The translations under genes were made by a program, and so were the position numbers. Shown piece after piece: positions 8,165 to 15,645 of a DNA stretch of 64,000 bases. This DNA comes from Blastocatellia bacterium (GTDB lineage: Bacteria; Acidobacteriota; Blastocatellia; UBA7656; JADIYM01): positions 1-64,000 of the forward strand of contig JAJTWZ010000018.1 in assembly GCA_021463145.1 (NCBI GenBank), written 5' to 3'. The notes below the pieces were generated by a model. The model was not told the origin of the DNA. It did not search any database and saw only the letters and a program-made list of their open reading frames with translations. Within the stretch, counting starts at the first letter, position 1, and every line of letters starts with the position of its first letter.

Positions 8165-8875
8165 TCAGAAGTTGCGGATCACCCGTTCGCGATCCACTCC
8201 GAGCGCCTCCAGCGCCTCGGTTGTCTGGGACATCATCTCGGGCGAACCGCAGACGAAAGCCACCGGGTTCGACGTCGCGCGCACGACTCGATCGAGCAGT
8301 CCCTGCACGCGTCCGGTCGAGCCCGTCCACGTTCCGTCGCCCGGTTGTGTCACGGTCAGGACCACGTCGACGTCGGCGCGGCGCCAGGCGTCGACCTCGT
8401 CGTCGACGGAGAAATCCCCGGGATGCCGCACGCCGTGGACAAGCACCAGCTTCCCGAACGACGAACGCCGTGCTGCCGCGTACGAGACCGCCGCGCGGAC
8501 CGGCGCGATCGCCGTGCCCGACGCTACGAAAAGAAGATCGCGCCCCCAGTACCGGTCGACGGGGAACCCGTCGCCAGCCAGCCCGACGAGCGAGACTTCG
8601 GACTCGTGGCCGAGGTCGAAAAGTTTCTTCCCGAACACGCCCTCGTTCTTCACGAGGAACTCCAGGCGATGCCGGGCATCGGGAGAAGACGCAATGGCCA
8701 TGTATGTCTCGCCGACCTCCGGCACGGAGAGAACGGCGACCTGACCGGGCTCGAACTTCACGTCTTCGAGATGCTCGCCATCGGCGGCCTGAAGGGTGAA
8801 CAGCCACACGGACTCGGTCCGCCGGGCCACGCTCTCGACGCGCAACCGCATTGGCTTGAAGCGTTGGTCAGGCAC
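8165..8875 (-). CDS. FNR-like FAD/NAD(P) oxidoreductase
   Basis: A 236-residue protein with a ferredoxin-NADP reductase fold and no iron-sulfur domain. The flavin region contains FEPGQVAVLSVP and TYMAIASSP, a variant of the usual RxYS signature. The nucleotide region contains LLFVASGTAIAPVRAAVSYA, LVHGVRHPGDF and the C-terminal FVCGSPEMMSQTTEALEALG. It overlaps the end of fadD by 8 bases, so the two are translationally coupled. Its role in the fad operon is not known. It may reoxidise or supply electrons to a partner flavoprotein or desaturase, but no acyl-CoA-dehydrogenase electron acceptor (ETF) gene is visible here. Confidence 0.85.
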   Translation of the reverse strand: MPDQRFKPMRLRVESVARRTESVWLFTLQAADGEHLEDVKFEPGQVAVLSVPEVGETYMAIASSPDARHRLEFLVKNEGVFGKKLFDLGHESEVSLVGLAGDGFPVDRYWGRDLLFVASGTAIAPVRAAVSYAAARRSSFGKLVLVHGVRHPGDFSVDDEVDAWRRADVDVVLTVTQPGDGTWTGSTGRVQGLLDRVVRATSNPVAFVCGSPEMMSQTTEALEALGVDRERVIRNF

Positions 8876-10694
8876 CGGTGGCGGCTCCTTCGGCCTCGGG
8901 GTACATCGATTCGATGACGTCGCGATAACGGTCCTCCACGACGCGCCGCTTTACCTTCAGAGTGGGCGTGAGCTCGCCGGACTCGATCGTGAGCTCGGCC
9001 GGAAGGAGCGCGATCCTCTTGATCTGCTCGTATCGCGGAAGGTGCCCCGTCAACTCGCGGACGACCCCTTCGTAGAGTTCGGTAACGCGAGGATCGGCGA
9101 GCGGGTCGGAACCGTCGGCGATCCGGATGCCTTTCGAGGCAAGGTGCTTTCCGAGCGCGTCGCGATTCGGGACGATGAGGGCCGAGCAGTACTTGCGGCG
9201 ATCGCCGATCACGACGGCCTGCGATACGAGGCTCGAGAACTTCAGCGCGTTCTCGATCGGCTGCGGCGCCACGTACTTGCCGCCGGATGTCTTGAGCAAG
9301 TCCTTCTTGCGATCCGTGATCTTCAGGAATCCGTCGGCGTCGATCAGCCCGATGTCACCGGTGCGCAGGTAGCCGTCGCCGGTGAACGCCTCGGCAGTCG
9401 CGTCGGGCAGGTTGTAATAGCCTTCCATGACGGACGGACCGCTCACCAGGATCTCGCCATCCTCCGCGAGCTTCACGTCCACGTTTGCGAGCGGACGGCC
9501 AACGGTGCCGATCCTCCACGCTTCCGCCGTGTTGATGGCGATGACGGGTGACGTCTCGGTCAGTCCGTATCCTTCGTAGATCGTAATTCCCGCGCCGAGA
9601 AACGCGTAGGCCATATCGGCCGACAGCGGCGCTCCGCCCGACAGGAAGAAGCGCAACCGGCCGCCCAGGGCATCGCGCCACTTGTCGAACACCAGCCGGT
9701 TCGAGACGAGGTTGTACTCCAGCTGCACGAGTGGGTCGGTCGCCTTTCCGGCGTGAGAAGTTCGTGCGACGTGATCGCCGGCTCGGAGGGCACGTTCGAA
9801 GAGAACGGACTTCCAGCCACCGGCGCTTCGTCCGAGCCCGCAGATCTTCTCGTACATTTTCTCGAAAAAGCGCGGCACACTGGTCCCGACCGTTGGCCTG
9901 ACTTCTCTGAACTCGCCGGACACCTTGTCGAACGAAGTCGCGAAGTAGAGCGACGCGCCCACGTTGAGGTAGCCGTAGACGGCCGTCCGTTCGAGGATGT
10001 GCGAGAGCGGAAGGTAGGAAAGAGCGACATCGCCGGGCTCGAGCCTGAGCGCCGTCTCGAACGTCGCTTCGATGTTCGAGACGAAGTTCCGATGCGAGAG
10101 CATCACTCCCTTCTGCCGGCCGGTCGTCCCGGACGTGTAGATGAGCGTAGCAAGATCCTCCGGCCGGATCTCGTCCTCGAGGCGTTCGGGCAGGTCGGGT
10201 TCGACGTCGAGCCGGCGCGCACCGGTCGCCTCGAGCTCGTGCATGGAGATGGCCGGAGCGCCGGGCTCCCACTCCGCCGGGTCGATGACCACGAGCCGTT
10301 CGAGGGCAGGCAGCTCCGCCAGAAGCGGCAGCACCTTCCCGAGCTGGGCCGAGTCCGAGACCACGCAGATGCGAGCACCGGAATCCTTCAGGATGTGCTC
10401 GACGTGGTCCGGTGTCAGCGTGGGATAGATCGGCACGAGCGCACCGCCGAGACCGACTGTCGCGAGGTCCGTCATGGTCCATTCCGGACGAGACTCCGAG
10501 AGAACGGCAATGCGATCGCCTTTCCGGATTCCAAGATCGAAGAGCCCGGCGGTCAGATAACGCACGCGCTCGACGAGCTCCTTGTGCGAGATCGGATGCC
10601 ACGCGCCATCACGTTTCGATGCCAGCACGATCGGTCGATCGAACCGTCGCGCTGCGTTTCGAAAGAGATGTGGGATCGTTTCCTGCACGGCCAT
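8868..10694 (-). CDS. fadD: Long-chain fatty acid-CoA ligase
   Basis: AMP-forming ligase that activates free fatty acids to acyl-CoA, with 608 residues. It has the P-loop LIYTSGTTGRQKGVMLSH, IYEGYGLTETSPVIA, LRTGDIG and a DRKKDLLKTSGGKYVAPQPIE hinge, the pattern of the eukaryotic/bacterial FAA1-type ligases. The N-terminus MAVQETIPHLFRNAARRF is typical for the family. It begins 25 bases after fadR and overlaps the next gene by 8 bases. Activation of substrate at the head of the operon, next to the regulator, mirrors the lcfA-fadR pairing of Bacillus. Confidence 0.95.
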   Translation of the reverse strand: MAVQETIPHLFRNAARRFDRPIVLASKRDGAWHPISHKELVERVRYLTAGLFDLGIRKGDRIAVLSESRPEWTMTDLATVGLGGALVPIYPTLTPDHVEHILKDSGARICVVSDSAQLGKVLPLLAELPALERLVVIDPAEWEPGAPAISMHELEATGARRLDVEPDLPERLEDEIRPEDLATLIYTSGTTGRQKGVMLSHRNFVSNIEATFETALRLEPGDVALSYLPLSHILERTAVYGYLNVGASLYFATSFDKVSGEFREVRPTVGTSVPRFFEKMYEKICGLGRSAGGWKSVLFERALRAGDHVARTSHAGKATDPLVQLEYNLVSNRLVFDKWRDALGGRLRFFLSGGAPLSADMAYAFLGAGITIYEGYGLTETSPVIAINTAEAWRIGTVGRPLANVDVKLAEDGEILVSGPSVMEGYYNLPDATAEAFTGDGYLRTGDIGLIDADGFLKITDRKKDLLKTSGGKYVAPQPIENALKFSSLVSQAVVIGDRRKYCSALIVPNRDALGKHLASKGIRIADGSDPLADPRVTELYEGVVRELTGHLPRYEQIKRIALLPAELTIESGELTPTLKVKRRVVEDRYRDVIESMYPEAEGAATGA

Positions 10695-10719
10695 GTCGAA
10701 TGCTCTCCGAGGATGTGAT

Positions 10720-11328
10720 TCAGGCGGCGTTGACGCCGTTGAAATAGAGGTCGATGACGACGTCGGCCGTCGAGCTCAGGTCGTAGGCCTTCCGGCTCAG
10801 GACCCAGTTGGTAACCATTTCATCAAGGACGCCGAAGAAGACCTTGCTGGCCAGGTTTGCGTCCAGCGACGCGCGGAAGCAACCCGAGCGCTGTCCGTCC
10901 TGAATGACGCGACGAATCAGGTCGAGATACTCGGAGACGCGCGTTTCAGAGAACTGCTCCATGAATTTGGTGGAGGATCGGAGCTCGACTTGAAAAACGA
11001 CCGCCAGGTCTCGATCGGCACCCATTCGCTCGAGGTGAAGCAGCGCTATTTTCCGGAGCTTCTCGCGCGGGTCGGCGATGGAATCGATGACGCCACGGCC
11101 CTGAGAGATCGACTCGTTCATCGTCTCTTCGAATATAGAGACGAGAAGGTGCTCCTTGTTCTTGAAGTACAGATAGACCGTGCCGTCAGCGACGCCGGCT
11201 TCCCTGGCCACGTCGGCGACCTTCGCATTGAAGAAGCCGTTGCGCGCGAAGACCCGGACTGCGGCGCGAAGGATCGCGTCGAACTTCTCCGGCTTACGGC
11301 TGGCCGCCAGTTTCGCGTCTCGCGCCAA
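10720..11328 (-). CDS. fadR: TetR-family regulator of fatty acid degradation (FadR-like)
   Basis: A 202-residue TetR-family protein. The N-terminal helix-turn-helix reads KVADVAREAGVADGTVYLYF (residues ~36-55). The remainder is a helical ligand pocket of the FadR/AcrR C-terminal type. The only suitable start is TTG at 11328, with GGAG about 10 bases upstream. In Bacillus and Thermus, TetR-type FadR represses fad genes and is released by long-chain acyl-CoA. Its position as first gene of the fad operon, behind a palindrome matching the Bacillus FadR consensus, supports the same role here, including autorepression. Confidence 0.9.
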   Translation of the reverse strand: MARDAKLAASRKPEKFDAILRAAVRVFARNGFFNAKVADVAREAGVADGTVYLYFKNKEHLLVSIFEETMNESISQGRGVIDSIADPREKLRKIALLHLERMGADRDLAVVFQVELRSSTKFMEQFSETRVSEYLDLIRRVIQDGQRSGCFRASLDANLASKVFFGVLDEMVTNWVLSRKAYDLSSTADVVIDLYFNGVNAA

Positions 11329-11350
11329 GGGTTGGAATCTCCGAAAGGGA

Positions 11351-11370
11351 CTGAATGAATCGTCATTCAG
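11351..11370 (-). promoter_or_regulatory. FadR operator at the head of the fad operon
   Basis: CTGAATGA (11351-11358) and TCATTCAG (11363-11370) form a perfect palindrome around ATCG, 23 bases upstream of the fadR start. The inner 18 bases agree at all but one position with the B. subtilis FadR consensus TGAATGAMTANTCATTCA as I recall it. On the minus strand a weak promoter (TTGCGT, 18 bases, TAGAAA) would place the operator just downstream of the -10, where binding would block transcription. Confidence 0.8.
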
Positions 11371-11486
11371 TTTCTACCATGGCTGGAAGCTATGACGCAA
11401 CGCGCCATTGGAGTTCGGGTCCGAATGGGCTCGGGTTGGCCGGCCCGGGCGCCAGTGTAGTCTCCGAAACGGCGGACGGCGTTTCC

Positions 11487-12653
11487 CTACCTGTTCCGGC
11501 CCAACTTCTCGTGGCTCGTCACCCAGTCGAGCGAGCTTATTGCCGCGCCCAGCGAGAGCTCCCCAGCCAGCACCACTGCGGCGACGATCTCCGCGAACTT
11601 GTACACCTTGTCGCGACCGTGGCAGCCGAGTATCTCGAGGCATTCACGCTGCGTCGGCAGGTTCGTACCTCCGCCGTAGGTCGCCACGATCAACGACGGG
11701 ATCGTGATCGACATGTAGAGATCGCCGCCGGGCGTAAGCTCGACGTGGAGCACGCCCGCCGACGATTCCGCCACGTTGGCCACGTCCTGTCCCGTTGCGA
11801 TGAACATCGCCGTGATGCCGTTCGGCGAATGCGCACCATTGTTGTTGACTCCGGACATGAACCCGGCAACCGAGGAAACATGATGATGGTACTGCAGCGA
11901 CTCGGGCGACGTGCGCATGTTGTCTATCAGTACCTGCCGCGGCACCGTCGCTTCGGCCGTCACACGCTTGCCACGGGTCATGATCGTGTTGATGTAGGAC
12001 CCTTTCTTGTCAGTCGCGAAGTTGCTCTCGAGGTAATACCTGCCAACCAGCGGACAGTTGGCCTTGATCCATTCGCACGCGAAGTAAGTCGCTCGTCCCA
12101 CCATGTTCTGCCCGGCCGCATCGCCCGTGCGGAAGTTGAACCGCAGGAACATGAACTTGTTCGCGTGATACTTCTCGATCCCAACGAGCTTCGCGACGCT
12201 CGATGTCCCTTCGGCGGCCTTGCGGATGCCATCCATGTGCTCGTCGATCCAGTAGGCGAAGTCGCGCGCTCCTCTCGCATCTTCGAAGACGAAAACCGGC
12301 GCACGCTGCATCTGGTCGCCGGTTACGGTCGTCTTGATGCCGCCGGACATGCTCAGCACCTTCATTCCGCGGTTGTAGGACGCGACAAGGGTTCCTTCGG
12401 TCGTCGCGAGAGGGATGTGAAACCAGCCGCTCGCGTGTTCTCCGTCGATCAGGACGGGACCGGCCAGCCCGATCGGCACCTGGGCAACTCCGATGAAATT
12501 CTCGATGTTGCCGTTAGCGAGCGGCGGATCGAAGGAGTGGCTGAAGACGTGCTTGATATCGGCTCCCGACTGCTCGCGGATGAAGCGCTGTCGTTCGGCG
12601 ATGATCTCGGGACTGAAGTTGTTCGTCTTGTCGAGCGGAACCTTGTTGGACAT
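11487..12653 (-). CDS. mvaA: Hydroxymethylglutaryl-CoA reductase, class I-like
   Basis: Reduces HMG-CoA to mevalonate, the committed step of the mevalonate isoprenoid route. The 388 residues contain ENFIGVAQVPIGLAGP, the catalytic-Glu segment TTEGTLVASYNRG, GDAAGQNMVGRAT, the Lys region NFATDKKGS, the catalytic Asp in ATGQDVANVAESS, and a C-terminal His in VTSHEKLGRNR. The sequence pattern is nearer the class I (eukaryote/archaeal) form than Pseudomonas class II. GGAGG lies 8 bases before the ATG. It is upstream of the fad operon on the same strand, 158 bases from fadR. No other mevalonate gene is in the window, so whether it makes isoprenoids or works in reverse on mevalonate is open. Confidence 0.9.
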   Translation of the reverse strand: MSNKVPLDKTNNFSPEIIAERQRFIREQSGADIKHVFSHSFDPPLANGNIENFIGVAQVPIGLAGPVLIDGEHASGWFHIPLATTEGTLVASYNRGMKVLSMSGGIKTTVTGDQMQRAPVFVFEDARGARDFAYWIDEHMDGIRKAAEGTSSVAKLVGIEKYHANKFMFLRFNFRTGDAAGQNMVGRATYFACEWIKANCPLVGRYYLESNFATDKKGSYINTIMTRGKRVTAEATVPRQVLIDNMRTSPESLQYHHHVSSVAGFMSGVNNNGAHSPNGITAMFIATGQDVANVAESSAGVLHVELTPGGDLYMSITIPSLIVATYGGGTNLPTQRECLEILGCHGRDKVYKFAEIVAAVVLAGELSLGAAISSLDWVTSHEKLGRNR

Positions 12654-12838
12654 TGCGAGCGCCTCCTGCAGAAGGGTTCGACCAGTGTCGTCGGCGCTCC
12701 GGTGCCTGTCAACGCGGTTGTGTCTCTGGCGTTCACCCGGCTGTCGTCGGTCCGGAAGTCCGGCCGGGCGCGGTTCGCGTGTCCCGCGCCCAGGTCCGAT
12801 GTCGCGATCGATCGCTTAGGGACGATCGGCGGCGGCTG

Positions 12839-13276
12839 TTACCGGCGTCGCGGCTTGACCGCGGCAGTCAACTCGTCGATCTTCTGCTCGAGCTCGCGGA
12901 TGTCGTCGCGCGTTGGCACGTCGTGAGTTTTCAGGGCCTCCTCGACATGCGCTTCGATGGAAACTGGCCTCTTCGGCGCCACTCCCGGCACCTTCTTCAG
13001 GTAGTCCTTCATGTACGCAACCTGCTCGCTCTCGAACGCCTTCAGGTCTTTCAGCGCCTCCTTCTCGATCTTCGCACCGCGATCGATCGCGAGGAACAGA
13101 ACCTTCTGCGCCTCGTCGAACGCCAACGCCGCCAGGCCGATCGTTGCCTGCACGCCCATGCGGGCTACGTCGACGACGACGTCGAACGGAATCGTCGGGA
13201 TGCTGTCCGCCAATCGGCCTTCGTGGCCGCTGACATCGACAATGTGCGAAGTAGGTGCGGTCTTGCGGGTCGTCAT
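12839..13276 (-). CDS. Phasin-like PHA granule protein
   Basis: A 145-residue, Lys/Glu-rich helical protein. Residues ~30-110 are amphipathic helix (VARMGVQATIGLAALAFDEA, KDLKAFESEQVAYMKDYLKK) and the C-terminal 35 residues look like a short coiled coil (DDIRELEQKIDELTAAV) ending in basic residues. These are features of PhaF/PhaI-type phasins, which coat polyhydroxyalkanoate granules. AAGGAG is 8 bases before the ATG. It follows phaR by 26 bases, the usual phasin/regulator pairing. No single sequence motif proves it; the assignment rests on composition plus neighbours. Confidence 0.75.
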   Translation of the reverse strand: MTTRKTAPTSHIVDVSGHEGRLADSIPTIPFDVVVDVARMGVQATIGLAALAFDEAQKVLFLAIDRGAKIEKEALKDLKAFESEQVAYMKDYLKKVPGVAPKRPVSIEAHVEEALKTHDVPTRDDIRELEQKIDELTAAVKPRRR

Positions 13277-13302
13277 TCGATGTGTCTCCTTCGTTGGTGA
13301 AC

Positions 13303-13938
13303 TTACGTGATTCTGCGGGGCTTGGTGGCCGCGGGTTTGGGAGTTGTGACCTTCCGGCTCTTCGGTCCGACGGACTTGGCGCGGATGCGTGTCGCGGCCG
13401 CTTTTGCCGAAGACGGGCTCTTGCGCCCGGCGTGCGTGCTCTCGAGCGCGGCAACCCGGACTGCCAACGCCTGGACGTCTGCGCGCGTGGCGACGTTCAT
13501 CTCCGCGAGAAGCGAGCGCAGGCGTTCCTCGACAATCCTGGCGATCTGCTCGCTGACGCCGACCAGCGGCTTTACCGCGTCTCGCTCGACGCGGCGATTG
13601 ACGCTGTCGACGAACTTTCCGATCTCGGCTCCAACCTGCTCGGCGGCGCGCTGTCCCGCGCTGACCGAGGACTTCACGGCACCGAGTACGGCCTCGCCGG
13701 GCCGTTGGATGAGATCAATGAGCGCGTTGGCCGGAAGCGGCGTGTTGCCCTTCCTGCTGCCATCGGCAAGGATCCTCGCCAGGACCGTGCCGGTGAGATC
13801 CTCGCCAGTGTCCGCGTCCTCGACGCGAACGTCTTCTCCGGCTTTCACGAGCACGCCGACTTCCTCGAGGGTCAGATACCGCTTGGTGCGGGTGTCGTAG
13901 AGCTTGCGATTCGCGTAACGCTTGATGGTGTAAGGCAT
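13303..13938 (-). CDS. phaR: PHA synthesis regulator PhaR
   Basis: The N-terminus IKRYANRKLYDTRTKRYLTL (residues 5-24) is the PHB/PHA accumulation regulator DNA-binding domain. It is followed by the paired accumulation domain region (RPGEAVLGAVKSSVSAGQRA, FVDSVNRRVERDAV) and a basic Lys/Pro/Ala tail. PhaR binds both nascent PHA granules and DNA, repressing phasin genes until polymer forms. The start MPYTIKR at 13938 is chosen because the family begins there; a start at 13959 would lie inside the palindrome upstream. The phasin gene is 26 bases downstream. Length is 211 residues. Confidence 0.9.
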   Translation of the reverse strand: MPYTIKRYANRKLYDTRTKRYLTLEEVGVLVKAGEDVRVEDADTGEDLTGTVLARILADGSRKGNTPLPANALIDLIQRPGEAVLGAVKSSVSAGQRAAEQVGAEIGKFVDSVNRRVERDAVKPLVGVSEQIARIVEERLRSLLAEMNVATRADVQALAVRVAALESTHAGRKSPSSAKAAATRIRAKSVGPKSRKVTTPKPAATKPRRIT

Positions 13939-13949
13939 GATGCCGGCAA

Positions 13950-13968
13950 TATGACGCACTGCGTCATA
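13950..13968. promoter_or_regulatory. Perfect palindrome upstream of phaR (candidate operator)
   Basis: TATGACGCA and TGCGTCATA flank a single C, a perfect 9-bp inverted repeat ending 12 bases before the phaR start. PhaR is known in other bacteria to autoregulate by binding TGC-rich sites at its own and phasin promoters. The two TGC-containing half sites here fit that idea. Binding to this exact sequence is inferred. Confidence 0.6.
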
Positions 13969-14009
13969 GCCGTCAAGCGGTAATTGCAGGGGCGTGTGCT
14001 TGGGCGGTC

Positions 14010-14412
14010 CACCCGCTCGCTGCCGCTCGCGGTACTGATCCTGTCAGGCTGCGCGCGCGCCTGCGCGGCGCACCCGCTCGCCGCCGCTCGCGGTACTGAT
14101 CCTGTCGGGCTGCGCGTGCGATTGCGCTGCCCGCCCGCTCGCTGCCGCTCGCGGTACTGATCCTCTCGGGCTGCGCGGCGCACCAGCTCGCTGCCGCTCG
14201 CGGTACTGATCCTGTCGGGCTGCGCGTGCGATTGCGCGGCGCACCCGCTCGCTGCCGCTCGCGGTACTGATCCTGTCAAGCTGCGCGCGCGCCTGCGCGG
14301 CCCACCCGCTCGCTGCCGCTCGCGGTACTGATCCTGTCGGGCTGCGCGCGCGATTGCGCGGCGCACCCGCTCGCTACCGCTCGCGGTACTGCTCCTAATC
14401 GGGCTGCGCGCG
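14010..14412. repeat. Seven-copy tandem array, 61-bp period
   Basis: The marker GGTACTGATCC recurs at 14031, 14092, 14153, 14202, 14263, 14324 and 14385 (last copy diverged). The steps are 61, 61, 49, 61, 61, 61 bases. Each unit carries CGCTCGCTGCCGCTCGCGG, the marker, then a GC-rich variable stretch. The 49-bp step lacks 12 bases. The period is not a multiple of three, and the frame shifts from unit to unit, so it is not coding. The last unit supplies the final codons of the upstream hydrolase gene. It fills the gap to phaR; positions 13969-14009 hold nothing else visible. Confidence 0.9.
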
Positions 14413-15645
14413 CTCGCGGAGCTCGACGCCGGACGTAGCGGCAAAGTACTCGCGGGCGATCCCGTCGCGCCACCGCGGAGCGACTCGCGCAAACGCACAA
14501 TGCGAGCCTCGCGGCTTCACGCAGACACCGACCAGCCGGTTCCCCGCGCGCGCGGCCGCCGATCGCAACTGCCTGGCGTGATCGACTCCTACGACCCAGT
14601 CGTCCTCGGCGTGCAGCTGCAGTGCCGGCACGCGAATACGATCGACCCGATTCACCACGCTGTCCAGATCGTAAAGCTCGTCGATCGACAGCCCGTAGTA
14701 CGGCGCCGACACCTGCTCGAAGTACTCTGAAATCGACATCCTGCCCCGCCCTTCGCAGCGGAACTTCTCTCCGAAGCTGATCGTGAAAAGGCGGTAGGCG
14801 ATGTGCTCGCGCGTGAGGAGCCCCGGGTTCCTCTCGATGATCTTCACTACTTCCCTGGCATCGACGAACCCCGACTCGGAAAGCACCCCGGACTTCAACA
14901 GTTCCGGCGCCCTGTCGTGGGCTGCCGCCGAAAGCACCGATGCTCCACCGAGGCTGTAGCCGATCGCGCCGACCGTCGATGTCGCAGTGTTCTCGAGCAG
15001 CCACCTGGCCGCACCAAGCACGTCCTCGCCTTCTCGCCAGCTACCGCTCATCGGAGTGCTCGAGAGCGTCGCACTGCGCGACCAGCCGCGAAGATCGACG
15101 ATCGCGACGTTGAACCCCCAGTCCGCAAAGGCGCGAATCGCCTGGTCACCGTAGATCCGCTGGCCGCTCGAACCGAACACGCCGTGCACGACAACGATCC
15201 CGGGTCGCGATTCTCCCTCGTGGGCCGCAACTTCCGCCGAGATCGGCGTGCCGTCGAGCGACTCGATCGTCACTCGCCGGAATGGCGGCGGACAGCTGAA
15301 GAAGCGATTCGAAAATCGCGGGCGGATGTCGAGGACGCTTGGAATCAGGTCAGGCGCGTAGACCATCAGGAAGTCCTTCGTGCCGTAGCCAGGCCTCGCG
15401 TGCATCGGCTCCGCCTCGCGCGCCGCCGCGTACGCCGCGACGTCCGTCATCCGCTGCCGGCCGCCTTCGATTGCATACCGGGCAGACGTAGCGAGTGGCC
15501 TCGCCCTCCGTACGAGTCTCCAGAGTCCGTAAACGACCCCAACGAGCAAGGCGACCGGCAGAAGCAGGAGTCCGCGCACGCTCTCCGCCTTTGCGCTCAG
15601 CGGACGGCCAACGGTGGTGGAGGAAGTGTCGACCGCCACGCTCAT
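14395..15645 (-). CDS. Membrane-anchored alpha/beta hydrolase coupled to PHA synthase
   Basis: A 416-residue protein. An N-terminal membrane helix at residues ~25-45 (RGLLLLPVALLVGVVYGLW) is followed by an alpha/beta-hydrolase domain with strand PGIVVVHGVFGSSGQ, nucleophile elbow GYSLGGAS, and ALQLHAEDDWVVG providing the acid region. A C-terminal His is likely in PRGSHCAF. The ATG overlaps the phaC stop by 4 bases, so translation is coupled. A role as PHA depolymerase, thioesterase or esterase on 3-hydroxyacyl groups is plausible from context only. Its extreme C-terminus (RERAQPD) is encoded by repeat-array sequence. Confidence 0.8.
   Translation of the reverse strand: MSVAVDTSSTTVGRPLSAKAESVRGLLLLPVALLVGVVYGLWRLVRRARPLATSARYAIEGGRQRMTDVAAYAAAREAEPMHARPGYGTKDFLMVYAPDLIPSVLDIRPRFSNRFFSCPPPFRRVTIESLDGTPISAEVAAHEGESRPGIVVVHGVFGSSGQRIYGDQAIRAFADWGFNVAIVDLRGWSRSATLSSTPMSGSWREGEDVLGAARWLLENTATSTVGAIGYSLGGASVLSAAAHDRAPELLKSGVLSESGFVDAREVVKIIERNPGLLTREHIAYRLFTISFGEKFRCEGRGRMSISEYFEQVSAPYYGLSIDELYDLDSVVNRVDRIRVPALQLHAEDDWVVGVDHARQLRSAAARAGNRLVGVCVKPRGSHCAFARVAPRWRDGIAREYFAATSGVELRERAQPD

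Noticed and set aside
14010-14412. CRISPR array or repeat-protein gene
   Set aside because: The units are tandem without variable spacers, and the 61-base period changes frame each time.
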